A stretch of DNA of 64,000 nt from Achatina immaculata (Eukaryota > Mollusca > Gastropoda > Stylommatophora > Achatinidae): assembly GCA_009760885.1 (NCBI GenBank), contig CM019703.1:13314459-13378458 (forward strand), written 5' to 3'. The notes under the pieces are model-generated. The model made no database searches. It worked only from the letters and a program-made list of their open reading frames with translations, and was not told the origin of the DNA. Position numbers and translations under genes: made by a program. Numbering within the stretch: the stretch's first letter is position 1; every line of letters begins with the position of its first letter. Positions 1-11,119 of this stretch are shown here, in pieces.

Positions 1-650
1 GGATCAGGAGAAGTCCATCATCATCCTGGCGGCTCCCAGTTTCCTATCCTCAGCTGTGGGAATGGCTGTTAAAATCTCCACAGACCATCAGTCTCTCTTT
101 ATGTGGGATTGTTTCCAGAGCAAGTGGGCAGTCGTTAGGACAGTAAAAGGAAGTGGAAGTCTGTATTACTGGTTTTTAAATGGATCATCTGGTATTCGAC
201 TCCTTCCATGTACATTCCCACTTGACCAAGCACTGATGTTATTCTTAACAAGTATATTTCTCCTTTTCTTCTATCGCCGATTTTAAAGGTGACATCTTTG
301 GTTGGGGGTGTCTCCTGTATGCAGCATTTACTTACCTGCTCTGCAAAGAGTATGTTCTCTAGTTCCACCTTTTTTGCTATAGCCATCCCTGATTCTGCTG
401 ACAGCCTCAGCATTCCATTGCATTAGCTGAAGTTCTTGCTTTTTGGCATTTTGCTGCTGTTGTATTTTCTGGCCAGTAGCTCAACTCTCATGTCTCCTGG
501 CTTCACAAGAGAGAGGATCTCCAGCAGCATTGGGTGGACCCTTTTGAGGCAGGGGGCCCAGCACTGCACCTGCTGGTTAGTCTTCACAGGGTGAGCACCG
601 TTTTTGAAAACTGCAGATACGGACATTTCATTGACGATAGTGCATGGCAC
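1..650 (-). mobile_element. RNase-H-type LINE (family H), decayed endonuclease domain
   Basis: Minus-strand frames read, across shifts, LQLMQWNAEAV, KKVELENILFAEQVSKCCIQET, then TFKIG and a GRRKGE-like segment. This is the start of an apurinic-type endonuclease of Jockey/I-group LINEs (LQWNAEG..., CCIQETHL). Several frameshifts and stops make it non-functional. It is probably the same broad group as the RNase H fragments at 6.5 and 26.4 kb. Confidence 0.55.
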
Positions 651-759
651 CCTGATTTTTGCAACGCAATATTTATATATGTGGACAGTCTTACAAAAAT
701 GTATTCATCTCATGGTGAATGTTTGCCTCTCTGGGTGCAATCTTTGCCTTTTTTTTTTT

Positions 760-960
760 TTCCACACCACATGGTCAGTCCATTAGGATATTTTTGTCTT
801 GGTATCCCTCTGCTTCTTTTTTCCTTCAGTTTTCCAGTAACTATCATTTTCTCTTGCTTCTGTCTTATTGTGACATAAAATATCTTCACTGTCTTGTCCT
901 GATGTCTCTTAACTAGTTTGATATATTCAGTGGCTTCTGTGAGAACTGTCGCTCGAGCCT
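760..960 (-). mobile_element. RTE-related LINE 3' fragment
   Basis: Minus strand reads KMIVTGKLKGKKQRDTK, a decayed form of the GK-x-GKRxRGRPR basic C-terminus seen in the RTE-like copies; a closely similar stretch lies at 40059-40225. Heavily degraded. Confidence 0.4.
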
Positions 961-2480
961 TCTTTGACTAGGGAGTGAAATTATGTGGGTGATTTCCACT
1001 TTTAGCTCAATTTCTGTATGGTTTTCTCCACTAGCCTTTGTTTTGATGTGCAAAGCGGTAGGGAACTGGGTCTCTGCTGTTTGTTCAGTTATCACAGCTG
1101 CTTACCATAGCTGCACCGTACAATATATTCAGTCATAGCATATTCAGTTTTGTTTCAGGGAGTCTTGCATTATTTATGTACTATAAATCTGTTACAGTTT
1201 TATCAATAATAGAAACATTGCTTATGTGCTATTATTTATTGCCCACCATTTAAAAATTTGTTTTCTGAGCTATCGGATTTTACACATCAGAAATGATTTT
1301 AGTTACCAGTTTCCTACAATAAAAGTGTTTGAATATTTACGCACAGAAGGTAGTGGCAGTTTTAAAAGCAGTGAGTAGTGCTGACTGACTGTGCACATTA
1401 CAGGTAGTTTTATATCATCAGCGTTGGTTATTAAAGTCACAGAAACTGATTCCAAGATTTTACAAATAGTTTTAGATGTTTTATTGATGCTCCATAGTAT
1501 AAATGATGACGTAGCTGTCAGTCAGTGTTTCAAAATTCTGGGATTTTATTATTTTTGTGTGTGCGTGCGTGCTCACACTGAAATCCAGAAAGTTGTCATT
1601 TTTGTTTTAAAACTGTGGTTTAGTGCTAGATTTGAGGAGGGGGCGGGGACAGTCATATCGAACTTTTTTTTTTACTAAAAATTGTTTTTAAAAGTAGGGG
1701 AATTAACCCTGTAATCATAAGTCATATTTGCAATGTGTTTACTAAATAATAAAAATAATACTGTGAGTTTTATATGAGTTTCCTGTGTTTTATTTAGCAA
1801 ATGAAGAATTTCTGACATCAGTATAAACTAGGAAAAAAGTAGGAACAGCTTTATTACTTAACGACTACAGTGTATGTTTAGCTACATATTGCAAACATCC
1901 CTAGTTTATACATTCTGGTATCACAGCTTTGCTGCAGTGCTTTGTGTATAGTTGCATGCTTGTACACTAATTATTGTGTATTTTCTGACATCAGTAGACT
2001 CCTGGGTAAACTATAGCAACTCAAAATAGACACACTGTGGGGTTAGAATGAAAACTCCTGATCATACACTAGAAGTATCCAGCCCATGCAGATCAACACC
2101 ACCAAAGCTGGTTGAACGGATTGCACACTGGAGGCAGCATCTGCTGGGTTGCCATAAAAGCTTGGAGTAAACTGTGGACTTCACTCAGGACACAGAGCAG
2201 CAGACTCTGAAATATTAAAAACTGAAGAATTTGAGACCAATCAGAATGTGCAAGCAAGGCAGTGATGCGTGAAAAGTTTCATGTGGGACATAATGAAGAA
2301 AGTATAGGTCTGTAAAATTCTCATAACTGAATGTTCAAAAGGGAGAGTGGGAAGAGAGCCAGAAAGATTCTGAATATGTGATATGATGATGTTGCTGTTG
2401 ATCTGAGCTATCTAGATAAAGCTAAATACAGAACTGTCTACAGTTTTGTCCATACTGTGGTGGCAGTTCCATAGTGTCTT
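960..2480. other. No recognisable gene
   Basis: AT-rich sequence with short chance frames only; no domain, splice-bounded exon or clear repeat seen. Confidence 0.6.
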
Positions 2481-2484
2481 CTCC

Positions 2485-2600
2485 AGAATCAGACCCTGTA
2501 GTAAGCAGTGTTCCCTCTAGGGGTATGCAGTCTGTGTGCAAAATGTTCAGCTCATGTGCAAAAAATACTGTGTGTGCAAATATGCGCAGATATGTATATA
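2485..2600 (+). mobile_element. Fragment of a CAGTG-ended (hAT-like) element
   Basis: GCAGTGTTCCCTCTAGG followed by a TGTGTGCAAAA segment closely resembles the end of the element at 41971-42300 (minus). CAGTG-type ends are typical of hAT transposons. Only one end is visible. Confidence 0.35.
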
Positions 2601-2754
2601 GTGTCCAAAATAAGAAACGCATAACTACTGATGACCCATTTTAAGCCATAACTTTGATATTCTATAGCTTTTTAAATTGAATGAATAAAATTTTCAAATT
2701 GCGCATAATAATACCTAAGGGTTTAAACACTCACTTGACAGTTTCTTGCATCTG

Positions 2755-3000
2755 TGTGACGAGAATTTGTTAGTCCCAGGGGTTCTCAAGTCAGTATGGT
2801 GTGTGACCTCTGCTTGCATCGATCAAGCAACTGACATCTCCTTGGCATAGATGCAATCAGATGTCTGATGTGCGTCTGTGGGATGGCTACCCACTCTTCC
2901 AGGAGTGCCTACTACAGATCACAGCGATTGGCTGGAGAAACATTTCAGCAACAAACACATCTTTGCAGCTCATCCCATAGGTGTTCAGTCAGATTCATGT
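2755..3000 (-). mobile_element. Tc1-like transposase, 3' part, decayed
   Basis: Minus strand reads LTEHLWDELQRC..., then LLEEWVAIPQTHIRHLIASMPRRCQ, the conserved C-terminal block of Tc1 transposases (EHxWDEL, PQxxIRxLIxSMxRRC). Stops interrupt it. The likely 3' terminus runs on towards 2600. Confidence 0.65.
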
Positions 3001-3946
3001 CTGTTATGACAAAAATTTTTTCCTAGGTATCTCAAACCAAACAAAAAATTGTCACCATGATATCAGGTCCATGATTTAGCGTGAATTTTGCTATTCTCAT
3101 GTATAGTCAGTACGCAGTAGCTGCCCTTGCTAATCACGCATTTTTTTACCATAACTCACGTTGGGTTTATGGAAAAGTCATGGTTTTTGTGGTGAGCACA
3201 ACTCACTTCCCATGCAAATGAAACCCTATAAAAGGATGAGGTTACACAAACAAATTCAGTTAATTTTCAAGCAGACAATTATGGTGCGCCTATTGCAAAA
3301 TTTATGAAACATTGCTATTGGTCGCCTGAAAGCAGGCAAAAGTCAAAGTCAGGTTGCCAGGCATTTAAACGTGCAGCAGAGTATCATCAGTCAACTTTAG
3401 CACCATTTCCAAGCCACTGGCTCAGCTGAAGACCAGCACCGTAGTGGACAACCCAAGGTGACAACAGCAGCTGATGATCACTTTATTCTGGTTCATCACC
3501 TCAGAAACAGGTTTACAACAGTTTCCTCAAGTGCCCAGTCATTGCTTGCAGGATGCCGTGTGACTGATCAAACTGTCTGGAACAGACTGCATGAAGCTGG
3601 ACTAGTGGCACGACGACCTCACTGAGGTCCTGTCTTAACGAGATGCAATCGCCAAAATCAACTTGTTTGGGCCAACCAGCATCAGCACTGGACAAATGAC
3701 AATCAATGGCAACATGTCTGGTTTAGTGACTTCTTCTTCTTCATTCACTTCTACCACCAAGACCTCCTGTGATCCTACTGAATTTACACCTGTGTTCCTC
3801 GATAGGTCCCATGGTCCCCCGTAGGACCACATGAGATCCCTGAGAGGACCACAAGAGGTTCAGAGTATCATATGGCTTGAGCCTGTATTCTTGGTGGGTC
3901 TCAGAAGTGGGATTGCGCGACACCATGGTTTTCGTTGCACCAGTTT

Positions 3947-4218
3947 GATCTAGAGTTGGACTTTCTCACCAGAAAACCTCGGCGTGTTTTGGATATGAGT
4001 ATATCCCCGCTGGGTGAGAGGTGGCAGCCCATCCGGACTAGAGTTGGACTTTCTCACTGGAAAACCTCAATGTGTTTTGAGATACCCGTGTATCAACGCC
4101 AGGTGAAAGGTGGTTGCCCTTCCATTCCTGCATTGGATTTTCTCACCGGAAAACCTCTGCGTGATTAGGATACGCATACATCCCCGCCGGGTGAGAGGTG
4201 GTTGCCTATCTAGACTGC
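3947..4218 (+). repeat. ~90-bp tandem repeat, 3 copies
   Basis: Three diverged units, each starting near GAGTTGGACTTTCTCACC and ending in GTGAGAGGTGG-like sequence, inside the insertion at 3730-4797. Confidence 0.75.
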
Positions 4219-4329
4219 CCTAGTCCAGTGTCTTCAACTTCAGCATTTTGTGGTTGTAGCCGCTACCCTAACTAGTTGTGACCAGGACGGAGCTTTTGTC
4301 CAGGAGGATGAATCCTCGCCACTAGTGAC

Positions 4330-4640
4330 TTTCACCCCTGGGTTGAGCCATATTATCCCAGTATGGGCGTGTTAAGGACATGACCGACCTCTAGAGCAGA
4401 GGTACTGTAACATGCGTAGCCATCAAGTTTCACCCCTGGTGTAAGCCGGTTTAGGCATATTTCACCAGTATGGGTGTATATCGATGTGACCGACCTATAG
4501 CGCAGAAGTACCATGGCATGCATAGCCATCAAGTTTCACCCCTGGTGTAAGACGGTTTAGGCATATTTACCACTATGGGTGTATTTCGGATGTGGCCAAC
4601 CTCTAGAGCAGAGGCACCATGGTATGAGTAGCTATCGCCG
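4330..4640 (+). repeat. ~105-bp tandem repeat, 3 copies
   Basis: Three units each begin with TTTCACCCCTGG and contain GTATGGG(C/T)GT, a GACC(G/A)ACCT motif and GCATAGCCATCAAG-like ends; second repeat block of the same insertion. Confidence 0.75.
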
Positions 4641-4999
4641 TGATACTACTGGACATGCCAATTAGGCTTCACTTTATCCTTTCCATCACCTTTTCACATC
4701 GGCACCACACAGCAACCCTTACTTCTTTTCCGCAGTTTCTTCCTTGACTGGGAGGAGCTTCACTCCATGCACGGCATCTGAAGAATCTCGCCAGCAGTGG
4801 TTTAGTGATGAATCTTCCTTTTCGTTACACCGCCTTGATGTGCAGAGAAGGGTCTACCGTAGGCCAAATGAACATTTTGCCAAAATTGTGTTGATGAAGT
4901 TCCGTCGCATGGTGATGGAGGTATAATGGTATGAGGAATGTTCAATTTCAATGGAAGGAGTCCATTGGTGCAGACTGAAGGAGGCTTGAATGCGCAATG

Positions 5000-6430
5000 A
5001 TACGTCAATGGCTTTTAGGTTCATCAGATTTCTGTCTGTTCATCATGCTGCAGTGTGTGCATGTTTTTTTTGTTTTTCCAGTGAAAATTTCACATATCAC
5101 AGGCTGTGAATTAGCTGTGAAAAGTTTACTGCTGCAGAATGTAGGTTTAAGTTTAATTCTATTAGGTTTAATCCAGAAAGATAATCTCACAGAAAAGGTC
5201 TCCAGGCTCCATTCACAGAAGAAACATGGACAGAATATGAAATTGGTGAATGAAGTCCTGAAATCATGTGGAACCTCAATTTATACATCAAAATTGTTAC
5301 AATACAGATGTAACGTCCAAAAAAACCCAACCGTCAGAAGGGTATGACACTCTTGCTGATGTGCAGTTATATATATATATATAGTTCCTCTTCTTTACGA
5401 TGGATTCATTCACATCAAATTCACCGCCTGCAAATGCTGCTGCCATCCTAGAATAAATTTTACCTAAAGCTTGCCATAGTCTTCATGCCCTCAAACATCT
5501 TATTGACAAACTTGTATTATTTATAGATACCATTACTGATCACAGAAACAAAAACAAAAAAAAACCATAACAATTAAATACAAAAAAAAAAAAAAAACCA
5601 GTGACACTGCAAACACATGGATGAAAAGATGCACAAAGAACATATGCATTATGAAAGTCATGATAATTCTTGCTGGTCTGTCATGAGCAGCAGGCATCTC
5701 AAAATTTTCTGTCTGTTATGTGTGGTGGGTTGCGAATGGCAAAAGATGGGTTACACATCTCATGCAAATAAATGAATATGGAACATACGAATAATGAGGA
5801 TCAACTGTATTTGGTTAAATCAGAAATGAGAGAAATGTTTATTTAAACAGAAACAGTCAACAGATATTTCGATAACAAACACACAGGATTAAATCAGTGC
5901 AGTGTGGACATAATGTGATCACACAACTTATTAAGGTTTGTGTTTTTTTTATTCAAGAATGAAAAAAATGAAATTTGATGAAACAAAAACATAAATGGAC
6001 AATATGTTTTTACTTACAAGAAATCTATGTCTGACACAAAATTTTAAAACACAACAGCTAACTGCATAAAGTCCTCTATGCATATATAATATATATAATG
6101 TTATAATGTCAAAGAGAACATCTACTTTCCTATGAATGCACTGACAGCTCTGTTTATGGAATAGTCTGGTGTACCTCTTCTTGCAGGCAAGACACTTTAA
6201 TTTCAAATGCAATTTCCGTAATAAATATGTCGAGCATCAATTTCTTTCTCCGGGGATTTGACTTCATCACAGTGGTAGTACATTTACAACACTTCACTGT
6301 CTCCACAACACAAGCCAGTATACTAAGACTTCACAACTTCTGCATTATTAGTTATTATAATTTTATGAGGACTGTAAACAACATTTTACACAAACTATGG
6401 AGGGAATGCTGGGCCAGTAACATGTTGAGA
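5000..6430. other. No recognisable gene
   Basis: AT-rich, with a short (TA)n at about 5370-5382 and A-runs near 5580. A 116-codon plus-strand frame at 4997-5347 has no recognisable motif and is probably chance. Confidence 0.5.
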
Positions 6431-6499
6431 TTGGGCTCAGGGTAGGACAGAAGACAAGGCGCAGGAACAGATTCAGCAATGCCCCAAACCCTGTGATCT

Positions 6500-7030
6500 T
6501 CATAGACAAGTCTGTGGTAATAGACCTAAAAAATGGATGTCATCTACTGCAACGGCAAACTGGTCATGAGTAAATCAGGAGCCTATGCAACCAGCACTTC
6601 AAGCATGAGAATGGAGGTGCAGGCAGCATCGGAAGTAATTTCCTGGTTGGTGAAGCATGATGACTAGCATGGAATCAATATGACAACTCCTAAAGCATGT
6701 TACGGGGAACTGAGAGACGGTCTTTCCACGAGGAGTGGGTCCAGCTTCTAGAGGGCTCTTGTTTATCCAGTCTGACGTGGATCTACTACCCAGGTCATGC
6801 AGGAGTCAAAGGCAGCGAGAAAGCAGACTAGCAGGCATAGCTGCAATTCAGGGTGTACCCTTAGAATGGACAAGCAAGGAGGAGACTGCAAAAGCCACCT
6901 TGGACAGGGCGCCTGTGGAGGGCAACATTGGGTTGAATGACAACAATCACATCGGGGAGGGGGGGGTTGTGATCGAGATGGGGAGGAGAGGGGATGTTGA
7001 CAATTTTCTGAACAAAGTGGTTTAGCACAT
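6500..7030 (+). mobile_element. LINE RNase H domain fragment (family H)
   Basis: Plus-strand frames read YCNGKLVMSKSGAYATSTSSMRMEVQAA and then WIYYPGHAGVKGSEKA, matching the RNase H domain found downstream of reverse transcriptase in some LINE groups (SSMRME..A and GHxGVxGNExAD). Frameshifted and broken; retrotransposon debris. Confidence 0.65.
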
Positions 7031-7790
7031 ATTACCCACAACCAGTGTCCGACTGATTCCATCGGCTGGCACACGATTCAACGGGTACTGGAATGGAAGG
7101 CAGAGCACATATGAGAATGCCAGTCTGTGATTAAGAATACAGTAACATAACCAGTAAAACAACTTGTAGATCACTCTAAGCATATATGCCAAAATCAATC
7201 TCAGCGATGGTATCAATATCTTAAGTAACATAGAGACAATCTTCAGACTTGGTACAAGTCTCAACAAACACCTACACAGAGTGACTGCAGACCACACAAC
7301 GTACTGCATGCAGTGGAAGGACAAGAGGAAGAAACCTGAACACCACTCGCTGGACTGCTCTGCTGTGAAAGAAGGAAATGTCTGCTATTATCAAACCTTT
7401 CCTTCAATGATCTGTACAAAGACAAACAAAATTGAAAAAGACTGGAGATTCTATTTCCCAGAACAAGGGCAAAAAACAAGACAAAACAAAACTAGTAAAT
7501 CCATGGAAAGTGATTATAAATGTTATCTTGCCTACTAGTGAGGTAGAAAGTGCTAGCATTAACATATATGACTGTTGCACAACTCACAAAGATCAATTTT
7601 CTACAAATACTGCCATTTAATATATGGGATAAAGCAGCAGCATTTATTATTGTTGAACAGAACTCATCCTACATCACACACAGCACCTGTTTGTGTGTTG
7701 TTATTTTCTGCTGTAACAACCTCATTACAAACATTTCCCTTGTCAAATAATTTTGGCCTCAGTGGTTCATTCTAATATCCAAAGGGAGAT
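7030..7790. other. No recognisable gene
   Basis: Overlapping short frames on both strands without motifs; nothing supportable. Confidence 0.5.
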
Positions 7791-7794
7791 GAAT

Positions 7795-7990
7795 TTGCGC
7801 AGTGGATTAGTCACTCGCTTGTTGACCAGGTGACCCATTTTCGATTTCCACTCACCACAGTGGCGGTCGAACTATGTCTTGCAAAAAAAATTATTAAAAA
7901 CTCCTGGGGTTCACAGGGTACCAGGGTTGATGCTCTGGGAAAGAAGAGAATGATACCGCTAGATACGGAGTTGGTGCTGATGGCAACACT
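7795..7990 (+). mobile_element. Possible tRNA-derived SINE (second family)
   Basis: A tRNA-like head with an A-box-like GTGGATTAGTCACTCG and a B-box-like TTTTCGATTTCC, followed by an A-run and a body containing CTCCTGGGGTTCA. It resembles in layout the element at 22855-23060. Weakly supported. Confidence 0.35.
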
Positions 7991-8464
7991 AGTCAGCAGT
8001 TTCTGATCAACTGCTGACCAGGCAGCAGAGCACTTATGATTTGACCGTGTGCAATGATGCTGGCTCAGTGAAATAAAATGGAACAAGTTGTATCTGATGA
8101 ACAAGAAATATGGTGTCAACCAACAGCCACTCAGCTAACACAAATATGTCAGGAGCAGCAAAGCTGAAGGGTCAGTATCCAAACATGAAAAGACACAACG
8201 AGCATTCATCAGCATGTTCCGCTTCTCAGTTCAAAAGTACACTTTTACTAACTGCATCTATCAAAAATCAAAACAAGTTTCATTCTCAATTTATACTGAT
8301 GTAGCTATACAGTTTATAATATGCTCGCAAACTTTGCCTCCGGTGTGATTTTCATAATGTTGCATCTCTTAATATAACCAATATTTAAATAAACACAAGA
8401 TGAACAAACAATAATACTTCTAACAAGTATTGAAATGCATAGAACCATGGCAAAAAAAAAAAAT

Positions 8465-8470
8465 TTTATT
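8465..8470 (-). promoter_or_regulatory. gemin8 poly(A) signal
   Basis: A minus-strand AATAAA hexamer about 70 nt past the gemin8 stop codon, followed downstream by a T-run on the mRNA strand. Position and context fit a cleavage/polyadenylation signal for a short 3' UTR. Confidence 0.6.
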
Positions 8471-8539
8471 TTTGAGCATTCAAACAACTGCATACAAATG
8501 TCTTAACAATCAATAGTGACAGGTCCAAAGAGGATAATA

Positions 8540-8751
8540 TTATTTTCCAAAACTGATCTTAATTGGCATGTTAGGCCACAGGCTTGGCTGAAATCTGTCT
8601 GAAAATCTGTCAAACGTCATCTGCATTGCTGTTTCCATCCCCTGTATCATGGGAGCCCCTGAACCATAAAGCTCTTTCATTTCTGCCGTTCTTCGAGCTC
8701 CAGGCTGCTCTGTTGGAGCCAAAGAAGTGAGTCCTTGTTCTCCTGCCTTAT
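8540..8751 (-). CDS. gemin8: Gemin8 orthologue, terminal coding exon
   Basis: Last coding exon, with the best-conserved part of Gemin8: EQPGARRTAEMKELYG, then MIQGMETAMQMTFDRFSDRFQPSLWPNMPIKI, against human [47 protein letters not shown]. In vertebrates the C-terminal part of Gemin8 contacts other SMN-complex subunits. The acceptor (CTTCTGCAG at about 8760-8752) follows a pyrimidine-rich tract; the upstream in-frame ATG at 8767 lies inside the intron and is not the start. The stop is at 8542-8540, giving about 445 residues in total. Confidence 0.9.
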
Positions 8752-9938
8752 CTGCAGAAGTGAGCATAATAAGCGTAATGAACGAGGGGGCTCAGATGAG
8801 ATGAAAACTGTTCTGATTTGAATGCACCTTGAGCTATGTGCAGAAAGAACTGCCAGCCATGTACACTACTGCACGACTGGCAAGATGTTCAAGACATAGG
8901 AGAAAACAAAATTAATGACAGAATTTTACGTGACATGAACAAGGAGTCTAGAGCTTGGATACAGCTCTGGGTGGAAGGAGATGGCCTTGAATCTGGACAT
9001 AGATTTGAAAGAAAAGAGTGTCTAGAATCTGGAGACAGCTTTGGGTGGAAAGAAAATAGGCCCAGAATCTGGACAGAGCTATAAGTGGCAAAAAACTTCT
9101 GAACATCTTGTAATGCTTCAACTAATTCTACACTTTTGTGCTTTAATATGGCTGGAACTAAACTATCCAATTTATGTTGATGCTGACATTCCAATTCTAT
9201 AGGACCAAAACAGTCTCTGCTGTTGTGCTTAACGACAGTAATGGTAATGCATCTCAGACTACATAACCACAGCTGTGGAGCTGATATGACAAATCTTCTG
9301 CACTGACTATTTTTCTATTATCCAAATTCTAACTCTTTCAGTCAGTCATTTGCATGTCCCTTGTGGAACTTTGCCTCTTTATCAGCTCTCTTGTAGGCCT
9401 CTCGGATGTAAGCACGATGCCCCGCTGCTGATGCATCCATTTGCAGATTATCAAAGATGTCTTGCAGCCATCTTTGCCTTGGTATTCCTCTCTTTCTTTT
9501 TCCTATTATGCATCCTTCCAAGACAGTCTTCTCTAACTCCTTCAATAATACAAAATCCCAAATCTACAGACCTCTAAAAACAAGGCAGGATGATGCCCTG
9601 CCAGCAAAATGTGACACTTGACTTCTCCACCACAAAAGCCACTCCACCTCAGTGACCAGGTCTTGGCTTGTACTCATTCATCTGAATGAATGTCTGGTTG
9701 CTGATAATATGAAAACCAAATCTAAAGATTTAGATAAGCCATTTGTGGTGAGAACAGAGGCTCCAACTACACTGTATACAGTTAAATCATCTTCTAGAAG
9801 ATATAACAGAACAAACAATGATGATCACAAGTTTTTAAGAGACAAACTTACAGAAATCACAGAAAATTTGAAAGAAGTTCCACTAGCAACACCTATTGCT
9901 GACAGAAAGAGGGAAAAAAAAAAAAGTGATTCACAAAC
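8752..9938 (-). other. gemin8 intron 2
   Basis: Intron between coding exons 2 and 3, defined by GT at 9938-9937 and AG at 8753-8752 with compatible phases. It contains a LINE family N tail (9332-9560) in the sense orientation of the gene. An open plus-strand frame at 9652-9963 overlaps the exon 2 border and is most likely chance. Confidence 0.8.
9332..9560 (-). mobile_element. LINE family N, 3' end
   Basis: Minus strand reads LEKTVLEGCIIGKRKRGIPR and ends EAKFHKGHAND-stop, the C-terminus of a LINE reverse transcriptase. The same sequence recurs at 18.1, 21.0, 25.5 and 48.1 kb. 5'-truncated, in gemin8 intron 2. Confidence 0.8.
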
Positions 9939-10156
9939 CTCTCTCCAGCTTATGTTTATATGATGTGGCAAAAAAGTCCAGCATCTCCTTTGTGATTTCC
10001 ATCTCCAGTTCCTCATCATCCTCTTCATATCCAGGTTCTGTGTCTTGTCTGGATGCATGCTTTCTGCTTCTGGTGTGGATTTTATCGTCTGACACAAATC
10101 CAGCTGCCTCTTTACTTCTTTGTCTAGGTCTAGATTTTGTACCACGTCGATGCCTG
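9939..10156 (-). CDS. gemin8: Gemin8 orthologue, coding exon 2
   Basis: Middle coding exon. It begins with a basic stretch (RHRRGTKSRPRQRSK) followed by an acidic run and the conserved helix MEITKEMLDFFATSYKHKLER, matching the vertebrate Gemin8 segment [21 protein letters not shown]. The acceptor follows a T-rich tract and is a tandem TAGCAG, so splicing can start the exon at 10156 or 10153; both keep frame (adding Ser-Arg or only Arg). The donor at 9939/9938 is AGAG/GTTTGT, leaving phase 1, which pairs exactly with exon 3 (G+AT gives Asp). The exact length therefore varies by one residue. Confidence 0.87.
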
Positions 10157-10323
10157 CTACAGAAAAAAGACATAACCTAAACTCAGGAATGGAATATTAC
10201 ATCCTAATTTTGGGTCATTTTACACATGTAAACTTACATGAATGGAATATTAACTCCTTCTATACTTCGCGTCACACTGTGTGACGATCACAGAATTCTG
10301 TCGCACAATGCTCCGCCTTACTT

Positions 10324-10940
10324 GTGGTCACTGTTTATAACACTAAACATAGCCAGCATTTAAAAAACTGTCTTCTTCCTAAACCCAGGATTGATCTGTA
10401 CGAGAAAAGCTTTGCATACTCTGCAGTACAGCTCTGGAACACCCTCCCCTACCATTTAAAATCCATTGGTAATACTTCATCCTTTAACTCAAACCTGTTT
10501 CATTATTTACTTGCTTGTAATTATATGCCTCCATAAAATAACCAGCACTCTCTCAACACGTGACTCGCCAACCATCAAGTACTAAAATGACATAGTTAGA
10601 AAAGCAACTTGTTAGATACTGTTAGAAATTAGTTCAAAAAACATATGTTAGAAGATCTGTATTTACAATGTATTTTTGTTTATGTATATGTCTGCGTGTG
10701 TATGTGTGCATGAGTGCTATTTTATTAGGTTAATTACTTCTTCTCTTTTACTTTGAATGTAGTAGTTAAATCTTACACTCTTTTGATATGTTTTTTCCTA
10801 ATTTAATTTGTATATTTGTACTAAATCAAGTGTGTGGGAAGAATGAAAGATGGAGTGATGAAGGGCAGAATGTAAGACGGGCATGTATGCCCAATTCTTT
10901 ACCCTTTAAAAATAAAGATTATTCATTCATTCATTCATCT
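10324..10940 (+). mobile_element. CR1-like LINE (family Q), 3' end
   Basis: Plus-strand frame LLPKPRIDLYEKSFAYSAVQLWNTLPYHLKS matches the C-terminus of CR1/Jockey-group reverse transcriptases (R..LYxxSFAYxxxxxWNxLP). A 3' UTR follows, with GGGCAGAATGTAAGACGGGC and CCCAATTCTTTACCCTTT and an (ATTC)n tail. The 3' UTR recurs at 47.8, 54.9 and 57.3 kb. Confidence 0.75.
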
Positions 10941-10974
10941 ACTATCAAACATCACAAATCCCTATCCATTCACT

Positions 10975-11110
10975 ACCATTATCATCATCATCATCGCCTT
11001 TCACTCCCTTAAGAGCACCGGTCATGGATGGGGGCTCTCCAGTCATCCCTGTTCTTGGAATAATTCTCTGCTTCTGTGTGCATCCTTGTCTCTTAACATT
11101 TTCTACATTC
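10975..11110 (-). mobile_element. LINE family U, 3' tail
   Basis: A (CAT)n tail followed by GCCTTTCACTCCCTT and GGGGGCTCTCCAGTCA, matching the longer copy at 40228-40845. 5'-truncated retrotransposon end. Confidence 0.65.
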
Positions 11111-11119
11111 AACCATGCA

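Larger units (their letters stand above)
3719..4808 (-). mobile_element. 1.07-kb insertion with two tandem-repeat blocks and 11-bp target duplication
   Basis: Direct repeats TGGTTTAGTGA at 3719-3729 and 4798-4808 bracket sequence foreign to the Tc1 transposase frame; removing one copy and the insert rejoins that frame exactly. The left end is a CTT run, i.e. a (GAA)n tail on the minus strand, suggesting a retroposon inserted in minus orientation. Inside are two repeat blocks (3947-4218 and 4330-4640). No reverse transcriptase or other protein is visible. Confidence 0.7.
3240..4990 (+). mobile_element. Tc1-like transposon, 5' part, interrupted
   Basis: From about ATG 3281, plus-strand frames read IAIGRLKAGKSQSQVARHLNV and TTVSSSAQSLLAGCRVTDQTV (paired helix-turn-helix DNA-binding domains of Tc1 transposase), then VWFSD. 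The catalytic domain resumes at 4798 with WFSDESSFSLHRLDVQRRVYRR, including the first catalytic Asp. The break at 3730-4797 is an insertion. The copy stops near 4990, before the second and third catalytic residues, and carries internal stops. Confidence 0.75.

Noticed and set aside
780..960. Resemblance of ATVLTEATEYIKLVKRHQD (minus strand) to a bHLH-zipper helix
   Set aside because: Short and without the basic region or zipper; the surrounding sequence aligns better with LINE 3' ends elsewhere in the window.
4997..5347. 116-codon plus-strand frame
   Set aside because: No domain or homology recognised, AT-rich composition; likely chance.
9652..9963. 103-codon plus-strand frame opposite gemin8 exon 2
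   Set aside because: No recognisable motif, overlaps a well-supported exon on the other strand and intron sequence; probably chance.
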